Assembly (NCBI RefSeq): GCF_040685555.1
Contig: NZ_JBFBIK010000027.1
Coordinates: 9,353 to 73,352, forward strand
DNA: 64,000 bases
Direction of reading: 5' to 3'
Source of the DNA: Sphaerisporangium sp040685555
Lineage (GTDB): Bacteria; Actinomycetota; Actinomycetes; Streptosporangiales; Streptosporangiaceae
A program made the position numbers and the translations under genes. The notes under the pieces were generated by a model. It searched no databases. It had not been told where the DNA came from and worked only from the letters and a program-made list of their open reading frames with translations. Positions 1-9,066 of the stretch are shown here, piece after piece. Position 1 is the first letter of the stretch, and each line of letters opens with the position of its first letter.

Positions 1-210
1 TGTTCCATGGGCACACGAGCCGCGAACCGGCTCCTACGCATGCTCCCCAGCGCCCGCCGACCGGGCGCGATCTTCCTCGCATTTCATCGCTGCCCCCCAC
101 TTCGAGGAAACACGAATGCGCATCTCCCACCCGCATCTCCATATGCCATCCGGCACTGACCATGAGCACATCCATGCCGAGCGCTCCCGCGACAGCGTGC
201 GGGGTGTGGC

Positions 211-3200
211 ATGAGAAGGCTGCTGACAGCCCTGGTTCTGCTCGTCTCCACCCTCCTGGTCCCGGCCACCGCCAACGCGTCGGCCGCCAAAGCCTCGGCG
301 CTTAATGCGGCGGCGCCCAACGCGGCGGCGCCCAATGCGGCGGCCGCTGATCCGCCGTTCGCCGCGCTGGTCTTCTCCAAGACCGCCGCCTTCCGGCACA
401 GCTCCATCCCCGCGGGCGTCGCGGCCATCAAGAAGCTCGGCCAGGAGCACAACTTCACCGTCGACGCCACCGAGGACGCCGGCGCCTTCACCGAGGAGAA
501 CCTGGCCAAGTACGCGGTGGTGGTCTTCCTGTCCACCACGGGCGACGTCCTGGACGCCGCTCAGCAGACCGCCTTCGAGCACTACATCGAGGCCGGCGGC
601 GGGTACGCGGGCGTGCACGCGGCCGCTGACACCGAGTACGACTGGCCCTTCTACGGCAAGCTGGTCGGTGCGTACTTCAAGCAGCACCCCACGCCGCAGC
701 AGGCCGTCGTCAAGGTCGAGGACCCCGCTCACCCGTCCACCGCCGGGCTTCCCGACCGCTGGACCAGAAGCGACGAGTGGTACGACTTCCGTACCAACCC
801 GCGCGGTACCGTCCACGTCCTGACCTCCCTGGACGAGAAGAGCTACAGCGGCGGCACGATGGGTGCCGACCACCCCAACAGCTGGTGCCAGAACTACGAC
901 GGCGGTCGCTCCTGGTACACCGCGCTGGGCCACGACGACGCCTCGTACGTCGAGCCGAACTTCCTGAAGATGCTGCTGGGCGGCCTGCAGACCGCCGCCG
1001 GCGTGGTGCCGGCCGACTGCTCGGCGAGCCTGGACTCGGCGTTCGAGAAGGTCACCCTCGACGACAACACCTCCAACCCGATGATGCTGGACGTCGCCCC
1101 CGACAACACGGTCTTCTACATCGACCGTCTCGGCGACATGAAGGCGGTCAAGCCGGACGGCGGCGTCGTCACCTCTGGCCACCTGAACGTCTTCACCGCC
1201 AACGAGAGCGGCCTGCTCGGCCTGGCCCTCGACCCGGCGTTCGCCACGAACCGCTGGGCGTACGTGTACTACTCGCCGCAGGCCAAGGTCGTGGACCGGC
1301 TCTCGCGCTTCACCATCAAGCCGGACCTGACGCTCGACCTCACCAGCGAGAAGGTCGTGCTGGAAGTGCCCGTACAGCGGGCCGAGTGCTGCCACCACGG
1401 CGGTGGCATGGTGTTCGACAAGGCCACCGGCGACCTGTGGCTGGCCAACGGTGACAACACCAACCCGTTCGCCTCCGACGGGTACACCCCGATCGACGAG
1501 CGCTCCGGGCGGACCGCCTGGGACGCCCAGGGCAGCGCGGCCAACACCAACGACCTGCGCGGCAAGGTGCTGCGCATCCACCCCGAGCCTGACGGGACGT
1601 ACACCGTCCCCGCGGGCAACCTGTTCCCGCCGGGCACGGCGAAGACCCGCCCGGAGATCTACGGGATGGGCTTCCGCAACCCGTTCAGGATCGGCATCGA
1701 CCCGAAGACGCACAAGCTGCTGGTCGCCAACTACGGACCGGACGCGGGCAACCCCAGCGCCACGCGCGGCCCGGAGAACACGGTCGAGTGGGACATCCTC
1801 AACGCGCCCGGGTTCTACGGCTGGCCGTACTGCGTGGGCAACAACAAGCCCTACATCGACTTCGACTTCGCGACGAACACCCCCAAGCAGGCGTTCGACT
1901 GCGCGGCGCCGAAGAACGACTCGCCCAACAACACCGGCCTCACCGACCTGCCCAAGGCGCTGCCGGCCACCGTCTACTACCACTACGCGGCCGACCCCGC
2001 CTTCCCCGAGCTGGGCGGCGGCGGCGCGCCGATGGCGGGCCCCGCGTACCGCTTCGACCCCGCGCTGGTGTCCGACCGCAAGTGGCCGGCCTACTGGGAC
2101 GGCAAGGCGGTCTTCGGCGAGTGGAACCAGGACCACCTGTACTCGTTCCAGCTCAGCGCCGACGGCTCGCAGCTGGTCGACATCAACCCGATGCTGACCT
2201 CGATGCGATTCAAGAAGCCGATGGACATGAAGTACGGTCCCGACGGCGCCCTGTACCTCATCGAGTGGGGCTCCGGCTTCGGCGGTGACAACACCGACTC
2301 CGGCGTCTACCGGATCGACTACGTGCAGGGCAACCGGGCACCGGTCGCCAAGGCGAAGGCCGACAAGGCCTCGGGTACGGCGCCGCTGACCGTGCAGTTC
2401 TCCAGCGCGGGATCGACCGACCCCGACGGGACCGCGCTCACGTACGCCTGGGACTTCGACGGCAACGGAACCGTCGACTCGACCGAGGCGAACCCCTCGT
2501 ACACCTACACCACGGCGGGCAACTTCACGGCCGTACTGACTGTGAAGGACGAGGGCGGCAAGACCGCCACCGCGAACGTCCCGGTCGTGGTCGGCAACAC
2601 GGCGCCGACCGTGAAGATCAACCTTCCGCCCGACGGCGGCCTGTTCGAGTTCGGCGACCAGGTGAAGTTCACCGTCACGGTCACCGACCCCGAGGACGGC
2701 ACGGTCGACTGCGCGAACGTGAAGGTGCAGGCCATCCTGGGACATGACACCCACGGCCACCCGCTCGACCAGTACACCGGCTGCTCGGGCACCGTGCAGA
2801 CCACCCTGTCCTCCGGGCACAGCGACGGCGACAACGTCTTCTACGTGCTTGAGGCCAGCTACACCGACAAGGGCGGCGCGGGCTCCTCGGGGCCGCTGAC
2901 CGGCAGGGCCCAGGCGGTCCTGCAGCCCAAGCACAAGCAGGCCGAGTTCTTCACCGAGACGGGCCGCATCCCCGGCGCCGCCGGCACCGGTGACCCCGGG
3001 GTGAAGGTGGAGCCCGCCTCCGACACGCAGGGCGGCTTCAACGACATCGGCTCCATCGAGGACGGCGACTACTGGAGCCACGACCCGGTCAACCTGACGG
3101 GGATCGGGGCCCTGAGCTTCCGCGCGGCCTCCGCCTCCACCGGCGGCACGATCGAGGTCCACACGGGCAAGGCCGACGGGCCGTTGGTGGGCAAGGTCGA

Positions 3201-5973
3201 GGTGACCAACACCGGCGGCTGGCAGACCTACAGTGACTTCCGGCTGACGCTGACCGACCCGCCGACGTCCAGCGGACCGCTGTACTTCGTCGTCCGCAGG
3301 TCCGCGGGCAGCGACAACACCGGTGGGCTGCTCAACGTCAACTGGACCGACTTCATCGGCAAGGGCGTCACCGACAACCAGCGCCCCGCCGTCGCCATCA
3401 CCGCTACCCCGGACAAGGGCTCGGCGCCGTTGCAGGTCAGCCTGCACGCCGAGGCCAGTGACCCTGAAGGCGACACGCCGCTCACCTACAAGTGGAACCT
3501 CGGCGTGGCCGGTGCCCCGGCTCCCACCACGCCCGACGCCTCCTACACCTACCAGGCGCCCGGCAGCTACGACGCGTCCGTCACCGTGACCGACGCCAAG
3601 GGCGCCTCGCGCACCGAGCATGTCCGCATCACCGTGGACAGTCCCGGCACCACCTGCCTCACCGGCAAGTCCGACGGCTTCGACGCCGTCGCGCTCGACC
3701 GCTCGCGGTGGACCGTGCTGGGCGAGAACCAGGACCTGCGGGTCGCCGACGGTGCCCTGCACATCCCCACGGCCCTCGCGGACATCTACGGCACCAGCAA
3801 CACCCCCATCCCCAACATGGTGCTGCAGTCCGCGCCCAGCGGGGCCTGGCAGGCCACGGCGAAGCTGACGATCGCCGCGAAGGACGCCTACCAGCAGGCG
3901 GGCCTCATCCTCTACGGCGACGACGACAACTACGCCAAGATGGTGATCCAGGGGCGTACCACCAACGACCCGGCCACTCGCATCTTCCAGTTCGTCAGGG
4001 AAGAGGCGGGCGTGCCGAACGAGGTGGCCGCGTCCAACACCGCCAACCTTGGGGCCGCGTTCCCGAACACGGTCTACGTCCGGCTGGCCAGCAACGGCAC
4101 GACCCTCACCGCCTCCTACTCGGCCGACGGGCTGACCTGGACGGCGATGCCGCAGACCGACAAGGCCGTGGCCGGCATCGTCAACCCGCGCATCGGACTG
4201 GTGTCCTTCGCCAGCACCGGTAACAGGCCCGTCATCGACGCCGCGTTCGACTGGTTCCAGCTCACGCCGGACGGCAGCGCGGGCCCGGTGACGCCGGACG
4301 ACGAGTTCGACGGCGCTTCCCTGGACGCCTGCCGGTGGTCCACCATCGTCCGTCCCGACGCGGCGGCGACCCGGGTGACCGGCGGCAACCTGGAGATCGA
4401 CACCATCAAGGGTGACATCTACGGCACCGACAACAGCGGAGCGAAGAACTTCATCCTGCAGACCCCGCCGTCCGGGGACTGGAGCGTGGAGACGAAGATC
4501 GACGGGTCGGCGCTCAACGAGGCCTACCAGCAGGGCGGGCTGATCGCCTACGTCGACGACGCCAACTACGTGAAGCTCGACTACCTCGCCGACAGTGCCA
4601 CCTCGCGCAGGGTGGAGTTCCGCAGTGAGATAGGCGACGCCGTACAGAACCCGCAACCGCAGACCACCGGCCTCACCCAGGGCGTGTGGTGGCTGCGGCT
4701 GACCAAGACCGGCACGACCTACCACGGATTCACCTCCTCCGACGGCAAGGCCTGGACCGAGGTCGGCTCCGGGCTGGTCAACGCGGCGGTGAGCAACGCC
4801 AAGGTCGGCGTGTTCGCCATCGGGGTCAACGCGGCGGCGTCCAAGACGGCTAAGTTCGACTTCTTCCACGCCTCGTGGGGGCAGCCGGCCGACACCACGC
4901 CGCCGAAGGTCTCGGCGACGACCACCCCGGCGGCGCCCGACGGCGGCAACGGCTGGTTCGTCTCCAGCGTGGCGGTCACCGTGACCGCCTCCGACAGCGG
5001 ATCTGGGCTGGCCTCCACCGAGGTCAGCGTGGACGGTGGCCCGTGGGCGCCGTACACCGACCCGGTGACCGTCGCGGCCGACGGCGTGCACACGGTGGCC
5101 TACCGGGCCGCCGACAAGGCCGGCAACACCGCCGACGGCACCATCCAGGTGAAGAAGGACGCCACGGCGCCCCTGACCACCGCGCAGTTCGCCCCGGCGA
5201 ACGACGACGGCTGGCACGGAGCCACCGTGCCGGTCACGCTCACTGCTTCCGACGGCGGCTCGGGCCTCGCGGGCATCGAGTACTCGCTCGACGGCGGCGC
5301 CTGGAAGTCGTACACCGAGCCGGTCAACATCACCGGCGACGGCAGCCACACCCTGGCCTACCGGGCCAAGGACAAGGCCGGCAACGTGGAGACCGAGAAG
5401 GCCGCCGCGGTGAAGATCGACGGCACCAAGCCGACCGTCCTGGTGTCCGGCATCTCCGACAGCCAGATCTACGGCGACAGCCAGGACCTGCGCATCACCT
5501 GGCAGGCCGTGGACAGCACCTCGGGGGTGAAGACCCTCACCGGCACGCTGGACTCGGGGGCCTACTCCTCGGGCAGGCTGCAGGCGCTGTACGAGCTGGC
5601 TCTGGGCACGCACGCGCTGTCGGTCACCGCGACCGACTACGCGGGCAACGCCACCACTACCAAGGTCACCTTCGGGATCACCACCTCCACCAGGGACCTG
5701 AGCATGCTGATCGACAGGTTCGCCGCGACCAGCAGGCTCAGCCAGGCCAGCGCCAACAAGCTCCAGGCGCAGCTCACCAAGGCCCGCAAGGAGGAGGCGA
5801 AGGACAACGACGCCAAGACCATCAAGGAACTGGAGAAGTTCAAGACCCTCGTCAACGACCCGAAGACCGTGCCGACCGCCGAGATCCGCGACGTCCTCAT
5901 CAGGGACACCGACACGGTGATCGCCAAGCTCTCGGGACCCGCCGCGAGCAAGAACCAGAACAAGAAGAAGTAA
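211..5973 (+). CDS. Secreted ThuA / PQQ-type sugar dehydrogenase-like multidomain protein
   Basis: A 1920-residue exported protein. Residues 1-27 form a Sec signal peptide ending near TANASA, followed by a low-complexity linker with repeated AAAPN. Domains in order, roughly: ThuA-like glutamine-amidotransferase fold (46-260); soluble glucose/sorbosone dehydrogenase-like beta-propeller (274-700, with NGDNTNPF and GFRNPFRIGID stretches); PKD (708-795); an Ig-like segment (797-905); CBM6-like (911-1050); second PKD (1057-1144); two DUF1349/concanavalin-like repeats (1149-1354, 1364-1555); two OmpL47-type DKAGN repeats (1564-1737); a final beta domain and a Lys-rich helical tail (1827-1910). ThuA-GSDH-PKD-CBM architectures are known in actinobacteria and Bacteroidetes and are assumed to act on extracellular carbohydrate; the substrate is unknown. 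Domain calls are by eye. The ATG is chosen because the signal peptide starts there. Confidence 0.85.
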   Translation: MRRLLTALVLLVSTLLVPATANASAAKASALNAAAPNAAAPNAAAADPPFAALVFSKTAAFRHSSIPAGVAAIKKLGQEHNFTVDATEDAGAFTEENLAKYAVVVFLSTTGDVLDAAQQTAFEHYIEAGGGYAGVHAAADTEYDWPFYGKLVGAYFKQHPTPQQAVVKVEDPAHPSTAGLPDRWTRSDEWYDFRTNPRGTVHVLTSLDEKSYSGGTMGADHPNSWCQNYDGGRSWYTALGHDDASYVEPNFLKMLLGGLQTAAGVVPADCSASLDSAFEKVTLDDNTSNPMMLDVAPDNTVFYIDRLGDMKAVKPDGGVVTSGHLNVFTANESGLLGLALDPAFATNRWAYVYYSPQAKVVDRLSRFTIKPDLTLDLTSEKVVLEVPVQRAECCHHGGGMVFDKATGDLWLANGDNTNPFASDGYTPIDERSGRTAWDAQGSAANTNDLRGKVLRIHPEPDGTYTVPAGNLFPPGTAKTRPEIYGMGFRNPFRIGIDPKTHKLLVANYGPDAGNPSATRGPENTVEWDILNAPGFYGWPYCVGNNKPYIDFDFATNTPKQAFDCAAPKNDSPNNTGLTDLPKALPATVYYHYAADPAFPELGGGGAPMAGPAYRFDPALVSDRKWPAYWDGKAVFGEWNQDHLYSFQLSADGSQLVDINPMLTSMRFKKPMDMKYGPDGALYLIEWGSGFGGDNTDSGVYRIDYVQGNRAPVAKAKADKASGTAPLTVQFSSAGSTDPDGTALTYAWDFDGNGTVDSTEANPSYTYTTAGNFTAVLTVKDEGGKTATANVPVVVGNTAPTVKINLPPDGGLFEFGDQVKFTVTVTDPEDGTVDCANVKVQAILGHDTHGHPLDQYTGCSGTVQTTLSSGHSDGDNVFYVLEASYTDKGGAGSSGPLTGRAQAVLQPKHKQAEFFTETGRIPGAAGTGDPGVKVEPASDTQGGFNDIGSIEDGDYWSHDPVNLTGIGALSFRAASASTGGTIEVHTGKADGPLVGKVEVTNTGGWQTYSDFRLTLTDPPTSSGPLYFVVRRSAGSDNTGGLLNVNWTDFIGKGVTDNQRPAVAITATPDKGSAPLQVSLHAEASDPEGDTPLTYKWNLGVAGAPAPTTPDASYTYQAPGSYDASVTVTDAKGASRTEHVRITVDSPGTTCLTGKSDGFDAVALDRSRWTVLGENQDLRVADGALHIPTALADIYGTSNTPIPNMVLQSAPSGAWQATAKLTIAAKDAYQQAGLILYGDDDNYAKMVIQGRTTNDPATRIFQFVREEAGVPNEVAASNTANLGAAFPNTVYVRLASNGTTLTASYSADGLTWTAMPQTDKAVAGIVNPRIGLVSFASTGNRPVIDAAFDWFQLTPDGSAGPVTPDDEFDGASLDACRWSTIVRPDAAATRVTGGNLEIDTIKGDIYGTDNSGAKNFILQTPPSGDWSVETKIDGSALNEAYQQGGLIAYVDDANYVKLDYLADSATSRRVEFRSEIGDAVQNPQPQTTGLTQGVWWLRLTKTGTTYHGFTSSDGKAWTEVGSGLVNAAVSNAKVGVFAIGVNAAASKTAKFDFFHASWGQPADTTPPKVSATTTPAAPDGGNGWFVSSVAVTVTASDSGSGLASTEVSVDGGPWAPYTDPVTVAADGVHTVAYRAADKAGNTADGTIQVKKDATAPLTTAQFAPANDDGWHGATVPVTLTASDGGSGLAGIEYSLDGGAWKSYTEPVNITGDGSHTLAYRAKDKAGNVETEKAAAVKIDGTKPTVLVSGISDSQIYGDSQDLRITWQAVDSTSGVKTLTGTLDSGAYSSGRLQALYELALGTHALSVTATDYAGNATTTKVTFGITTSTRDLSMLIDRFAATSRLSQASANKLQAQLTKARKEEAKDNDAKTIKELEKFKTLVNDPKTVPTAEIRDVLIRDTDTVIAKLSGPAASKNQNKKK

Positions 5974-6072
5974 TGACATCGCGGCACGGGGACGTCTCGA
6001 CGAGCGTCCCCGTCGCCGCCCGCCCCTCCTACGCACGCGCGCGGATGGCTCTGACCACCGGCGCATGACACC

Positions 6073-6109
6073 GACGGCGGCCCGGTCTCCTGAAGACCGG
6101 GCCGCCGTC
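6073..6109 (+). terminator. Strong stem-loop terminator after the ThuA/GSDH gene
   Basis: A perfect 16-bp inverted repeat (6073-6088 with 6094-6109) encloses a 5-base loop, about 100 bases past the stop codon at 5973. There is no long T-tract, which is usual for actinobacterial terminators. Confidence 0.85.
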
Positions 6110-6146
6110 CCGTTGTACGTCCAGTCGTCCCGTTGTACGTCCGGTC
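6107..6146. repeat. 20-bp tandem duplication
   Basis: Two head-to-tail 20-base units (6107-6126 and 6127-6146), each beginning GTCCCGTTGTACGTCC, differ at one base. The first unit starts inside the right arm of the preceding terminator, so it looks like a small slippage or duplication event at the terminator edge. No function is evident. Confidence 0.8.
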
Positions 6147-6240
6147 CGGCGCCGTTTCAGTGACCGGCTAGAAGGCGATCTCCCGCCAGGTGGGGACCTC
6201 CGCTGCGGGGTCAGTGCCTTGGGGAGGATGGCGATCCGCC

Positions 6241-6417
6241 ATGGCCCGGTTCAGGCCCGTTGCCGACGTAGCCCTGCCGCGCACCGCCGGTCCCGACCTG
6301 GCCACCCGCGTACGCGAGCTCAAGGCCGCCGGCCGCCAGGAGCAGGCGGTGTATCTGGTGCGCGGTGAGACCGGCATGGACTCGCGAGAGGCCCACCTCT
6401 TCGTCGACAGCATCTGA
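6241..6417 (+). CDS. Small bL12 C-terminal-domain-like protein
   Basis: A 58-residue protein. The part from LATRVRELKAAGRQEQAVYL to the C-terminus follows the helix-turn-helix pattern of the ribosomal protein L7/L12 C-terminal domain (compare the family pattern KIxVIKxVRExTGLxLKEAKxLV). It has none of the L12 N-terminal dimerisation region. Such short L7/L12-like proteins occur in many actinobacteria and have no settled role. The ATG at 6241 is preferred to the upstream start at 6190 because the 17 extra residues are low-complexity. It stands alone between a terminator and the convergent conflict operon. Confidence 0.6.
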   Translation: MARFRPVADVALPRTAGPDLATRVRELKAAGRQEQAVYLVRGETGMDSREAHLFVDSI

Positions 6418-6450
6418 TCAACGGACGCCCCGGCTTCGTCGACGGGCAGG

Positions 6451-6473
6451 AGGGTCAGCGAGTGGAACCACTC
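6451..6473. repeat. 23-bp direct repeat, left copy
   Basis: This is identical to 11951-11973 in the same orientation, and similarity extends ten bases leftward with three mismatches. Read on the minus strand it encodes EWFHSLTL, the same peptide as in the Thg1 remnant at the right copy. It contains the inverted repeat GAGTGG-AA-CCACTC (6460-6473) and overlaps the last two bases of the ABC ATPase stop codon. Confidence 0.9.
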
Positions 6474-8217
6474 AGAAACGGAAGCCGAACAGCCCGCCAT
6501 CGGGTTGGTCGGTCAGATGCGGCTCGATGATGTAGGGATCGGCGTCGAATCCCATCGACACGGCTTTATTTAGATCGTCGGAGTTCATCGTGACGACGTA
6601 CTGCATCTGCTCGCTCTCGGTGACTTCTGCAGCCAGCTGCAGCGCACGTGCCACCTGGCGTTCATCCACACCGTCATAGAGATGACTGTCGTGGACGAGG
6701 AAATCAGGGGCACGACCGGCACGATGGGCAATGACGGCAGCAGTGAGATCGAAACAGAAGATCACCATATTGTGAATACCTCTGCTCCCGTCATCCTCGA
6801 TCTTGGGCTCGATCTGCATCCGCTGCTTACTCGGGCTGAAGGCGAGATAAGGATTTCGTCCGTCTCCATACAGACGCCGGGCGTACTGGTTGAAGAGGGC
6901 GTTGGCCTCACGAGTTATGGAGTCGCGCTCCTCAAGATCGGTCACCATTTCCTGTTCGAGATCAAGCCGTTTCGACTCGATTTCCCGTCGGCTGGCTTCG
7001 AGTGCTTGGGCGGCTTGAAATCGGTGACGTAGGGACTCAAGATGCGCCTGTTCGCGAGCCAGGGCGTATTGCAATGAGTTGAGTGCGTCAAGCGCGCCAC
7101 CTGAGTTTAGTGTACGCAAGAGCGCAGCCTGCCGCTCACCCAGGCGTTCACGCACTTTAGCGCGGTCATCCAACAGTTGCCGCAGCCGGGATATCTCCTC
7201 GTGTAGTTGCCGTTCGCGATTGCGCACGACAGTTTCATGAAAGGCGCGCACATCGTCAAAACGGCGGCGTACTTCCTTACCAAGAACCAAGTTAAGCTGT
7301 TTGTAGGCCGATTCGAGGTATCTATCGTCAGGCTCGGTGACCTCGTCGACGGCCTGCTCCAGGTCCTGCAGGTTACGTCGCTCCACTGCCTCAGATGATC
7401 GAAGCATCCGAATTTCCTGATCGACCTCATCGGCTTCACGACGGATTTTTTCATACTCGGGAACGACTTGAAAGTCGGCGATCTGATGTTGCAGCTCGCT
7501 TATCCTTTGCTCTACGGCCCCAATCTCGCCTCGAAGTTCCGCTGACTTGCCGACAATCTTCCCCCAAACGGGATCTTTGGCTGCCTCGACGAGTTTCTTC
7601 CTTGTGGATTCCTGATTCGACAGGAGTCGGTACTGGGCGGCGAGACCAACATCCAAACCGAACATGTGGCACAAGTTCACCATCGCATCGTGTGGCGATT
7701 GCTGAGCAAATGTTCTGGTCGGCTCAAGGAAACCGCCGGTATTGACGCGGCGTATCGCGAAGGAGAGTAGCGTTCTGCCGCTGATCTCCCCTCCCTTGGA
7801 GTTAACTCCGTAGAGATCCCGCTCGATCACCTGTTGCCAGTCTTTTAACGATATTTGGGCCGCCTGTTCGAACAAGGTTGCTGGCGCGTTCCGTGTGACG
7901 TCCGAATCGATGATCAAAGTTTTTGGGAAGGCTGGCGAGCGATGTACTGTCAGCGGTCTGACGCGGCCGGGCCAGTCGAGACTCAACTCGAAAGTGTGTC
8001 TGCGGATCTTCTCGTTTCCCCACAGTGCCCTGGTTTCGTTGCGGGCGCCCAGAAGGAAATGGAGTAACTCCACCATGCTCGACTTTCCGGAGCCGTTTCG
8101 GCTGTCGGTGTCGCTCGAGATGTTAGTACGCTCGGCCACGAGAATGTTAAGACCTGGACCAAAGTGGATCTTTCGGAACCTATGGTCATCAGAACTCAGG
8201 CTATGCAACATCGTCAC
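6472..8217 (-). CDS. ABC-3C system ATPase (DUF2326-type, SMC/RecN-like)
   Basis: A 581-residue SMC-like ATPase. The N-terminus has a Walker A-type loop in DSRNGSGKSSMVELL. The middle, roughly residues 190-440, is heptad-rich coiled coil. The C-terminus carries a DUF2326 signature with hydrophobic strands VIFCFDLTAAVIAH and DFLVHDSHLYDGVDERQ, which would hold Walker B and neighbouring catalytic residues. DUF2326 ATPases are the motor subunits of ABC three-component conflict systems described by comparative genomics; direct biochemistry is limited. The gene overlaps the middle component by 17 bases and is last of three minus-strand genes. Base composition is visibly less GC-rich than flanking genes, with frequent A/T-ending codons, consistent with transfer. 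Confidence 0.82.
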   Translation of the reverse strand: MTMLHSLSSDDHRFRKIHFGPGLNILVAERTNISSDTDSRNGSGKSSMVELLHFLLGARNETRALWGNEKIRRHTFELSLDWPGRVRPLTVHRSPAFPKTLIIDSDVTRNAPATLFEQAAQISLKDWQQVIERDLYGVNSKGGEISGRTLLSFAIRRVNTGGFLEPTRTFAQQSPHDAMVNLCHMFGLDVGLAAQYRLLSNQESTRKKLVEAAKDPVWGKIVGKSAELRGEIGAVEQRISELQHQIADFQVVPEYEKIRREADEVDQEIRMLRSSEAVERRNLQDLEQAVDEVTEPDDRYLESAYKQLNLVLGKEVRRRFDDVRAFHETVVRNRERQLHEEISRLRQLLDDRAKVRERLGERQAALLRTLNSGGALDALNSLQYALAREQAHLESLRHRFQAAQALEASRREIESKRLDLEQEMVTDLEERDSITREANALFNQYARRLYGDGRNPYLAFSPSKQRMQIEPKIEDDGSRGIHNMVIFCFDLTAAVIAHRAGRAPDFLVHDSHLYDGVDERQVARALQLAAEVTESEQMQYVVTMNSDDLNKAVSMGFDADPYIIEPHLTDQPDGGLFGFRF

Positions 8218-8461
8218 GAGCCCGGAAGATCAGCAGGTCACGATCAAGCTCGATCAGACCCATGGCATACAGCAGGTCCAGTGCGAGGGCGAACCACCAG
8301 AACGTCAGAGGGGCACGATGATTGTTCTCGTCACGCCACGTCAGAAGGCGGCGCCAGGCCTGGGTTACGGTGACTGGTTGTCGCTCCGTAGCGATGACGA
8401 TCTGAGCTCCCACAGCCAGCAGCGCACGCTGTGGAGCAACCCCCTTGGTCGGTACGATCAC
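8201..8461 (-). CDS. ABC-3C middle component (MC6-like)
   Basis: An 86-residue protein beginning MIVPTKGVAPQRALLAVGAQ, with a winged-helix-like pattern and the segment FALALDLLYAMGLIELDRD. This resembles the small middle components, type 6, that link the ATPase to the C-terminal-domain protein in ABC-3C systems. It overlaps the upstream gene by four bases (ATGA) and the ATPase by 17, so translation of the three is very probably coupled. The family assignment is from memory of the pattern. Confidence 0.7.
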   Translation of the reverse strand: MIVPTKGVAPQRALLAVGAQIVIATERQPVTVTQAWRRLLTWRDENNHRAPLTFWWFALALDLLYAMGLIELDRDLLIFRARDDVA

Positions 8462-9066
8462 CTGGCTACTCCCATCTCGATCTCAGGAACCCAGTTCTCG
8501 GGTGGCACTTTGAAGATCTCACACTCGCCGAAGAAGTACATCAGGACAACGAGTGCGTTCAGTTCCATGGGGGACTGTTGCGAGGCATTGCCAAGGATAT
8601 GCCTCTCAAGCTGCCACAGGATGGTGTCGGAGTCATCGCACGTTTGCGCGATCAGCTCGTAGTGTCCGCGGAAGCCCATCGCGACCTCGTCGCGTTCATT
8701 GGGGTCAAGTCGGCTCTTGTAGTAGTTCTCCACGTAATTGACATATGCCAGAGCGTGCTTCATGCGATAACGGACATCCGGGGAGAACCTGTTGTAGTCC
8801 ATCTTCGTAAGTGGAGGCCTCGGGATGCTCGGAAGATCTTCGAGGGGGCGCCGGAATTCAGCTAGATGGTCGAGAAGAGGTATAAGTTCCTCTAGAATGA
8901 CACTGTCGCGAAACATCACGATGGCTTCCGCCACCTCCTGAGCAGGAACCACCTGAAACCCGCTCGTATTCGCAATGATGGAACGATGGTCATCCCACGC
9001 GGTGCGATGGCCCGCACAAGGATTTGGCGGGGGCGGGCCCCGGAGTCGTCTGCCCTGGACCGTCAT
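8458..9066 (-). CDS. ABC-3C C-terminal-domain protein, effector domain missing
   Basis: This is the first gene of the three-gene operon. From about residue 34 it looks like an ABC-3C C-terminal domain: helical, with LAYVNYVENYYKSRL, then ELIAQTCDDSDTILWQLERH and VLMYFFGECEIFKVP near the end. In known systems this domain is fused behind an effector (nuclease, peptidase, TIR and others). Here the frame is closed by a stop at 9088-9090 and the first 30 or so codons are GC-rich and Pro/Arg-rich, unlike the rest, so no effector is present. The true start may be an internal codon such as the ATG encoding MFRDSVILEE. It could be a genuine stand-alone domain or a 5'-truncated gene; truncation is the more likely reading. 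Confidence 0.68.
   Translation of the reverse strand: MTVQGRRLRGPPPPNPCAGHRTAWDDHRSIIANTSGFQVVPAQEVAEAIVMFRDSVILEELIPLLDHLAEFRRPLEDLPSIPRPPLTKMDYNRFSPDVRYRMKHALAYVNYVENYYKSRLDPNERDEVAMGFRGHYELIAQTCDDSDTILWQLERHILGNASQQSPMELNALVVLMYFFGECEIFKVPPENWVPEIEMGVAR

Noticed and set aside
34..6066. A 2010-codon open frame on the minus strand opposite the ThuA/GSDH gene
   Set aside because: It is a shadow of high GC: Arg/Gly/Val-rich with no family features, while the plus strand has signal peptide and domains.
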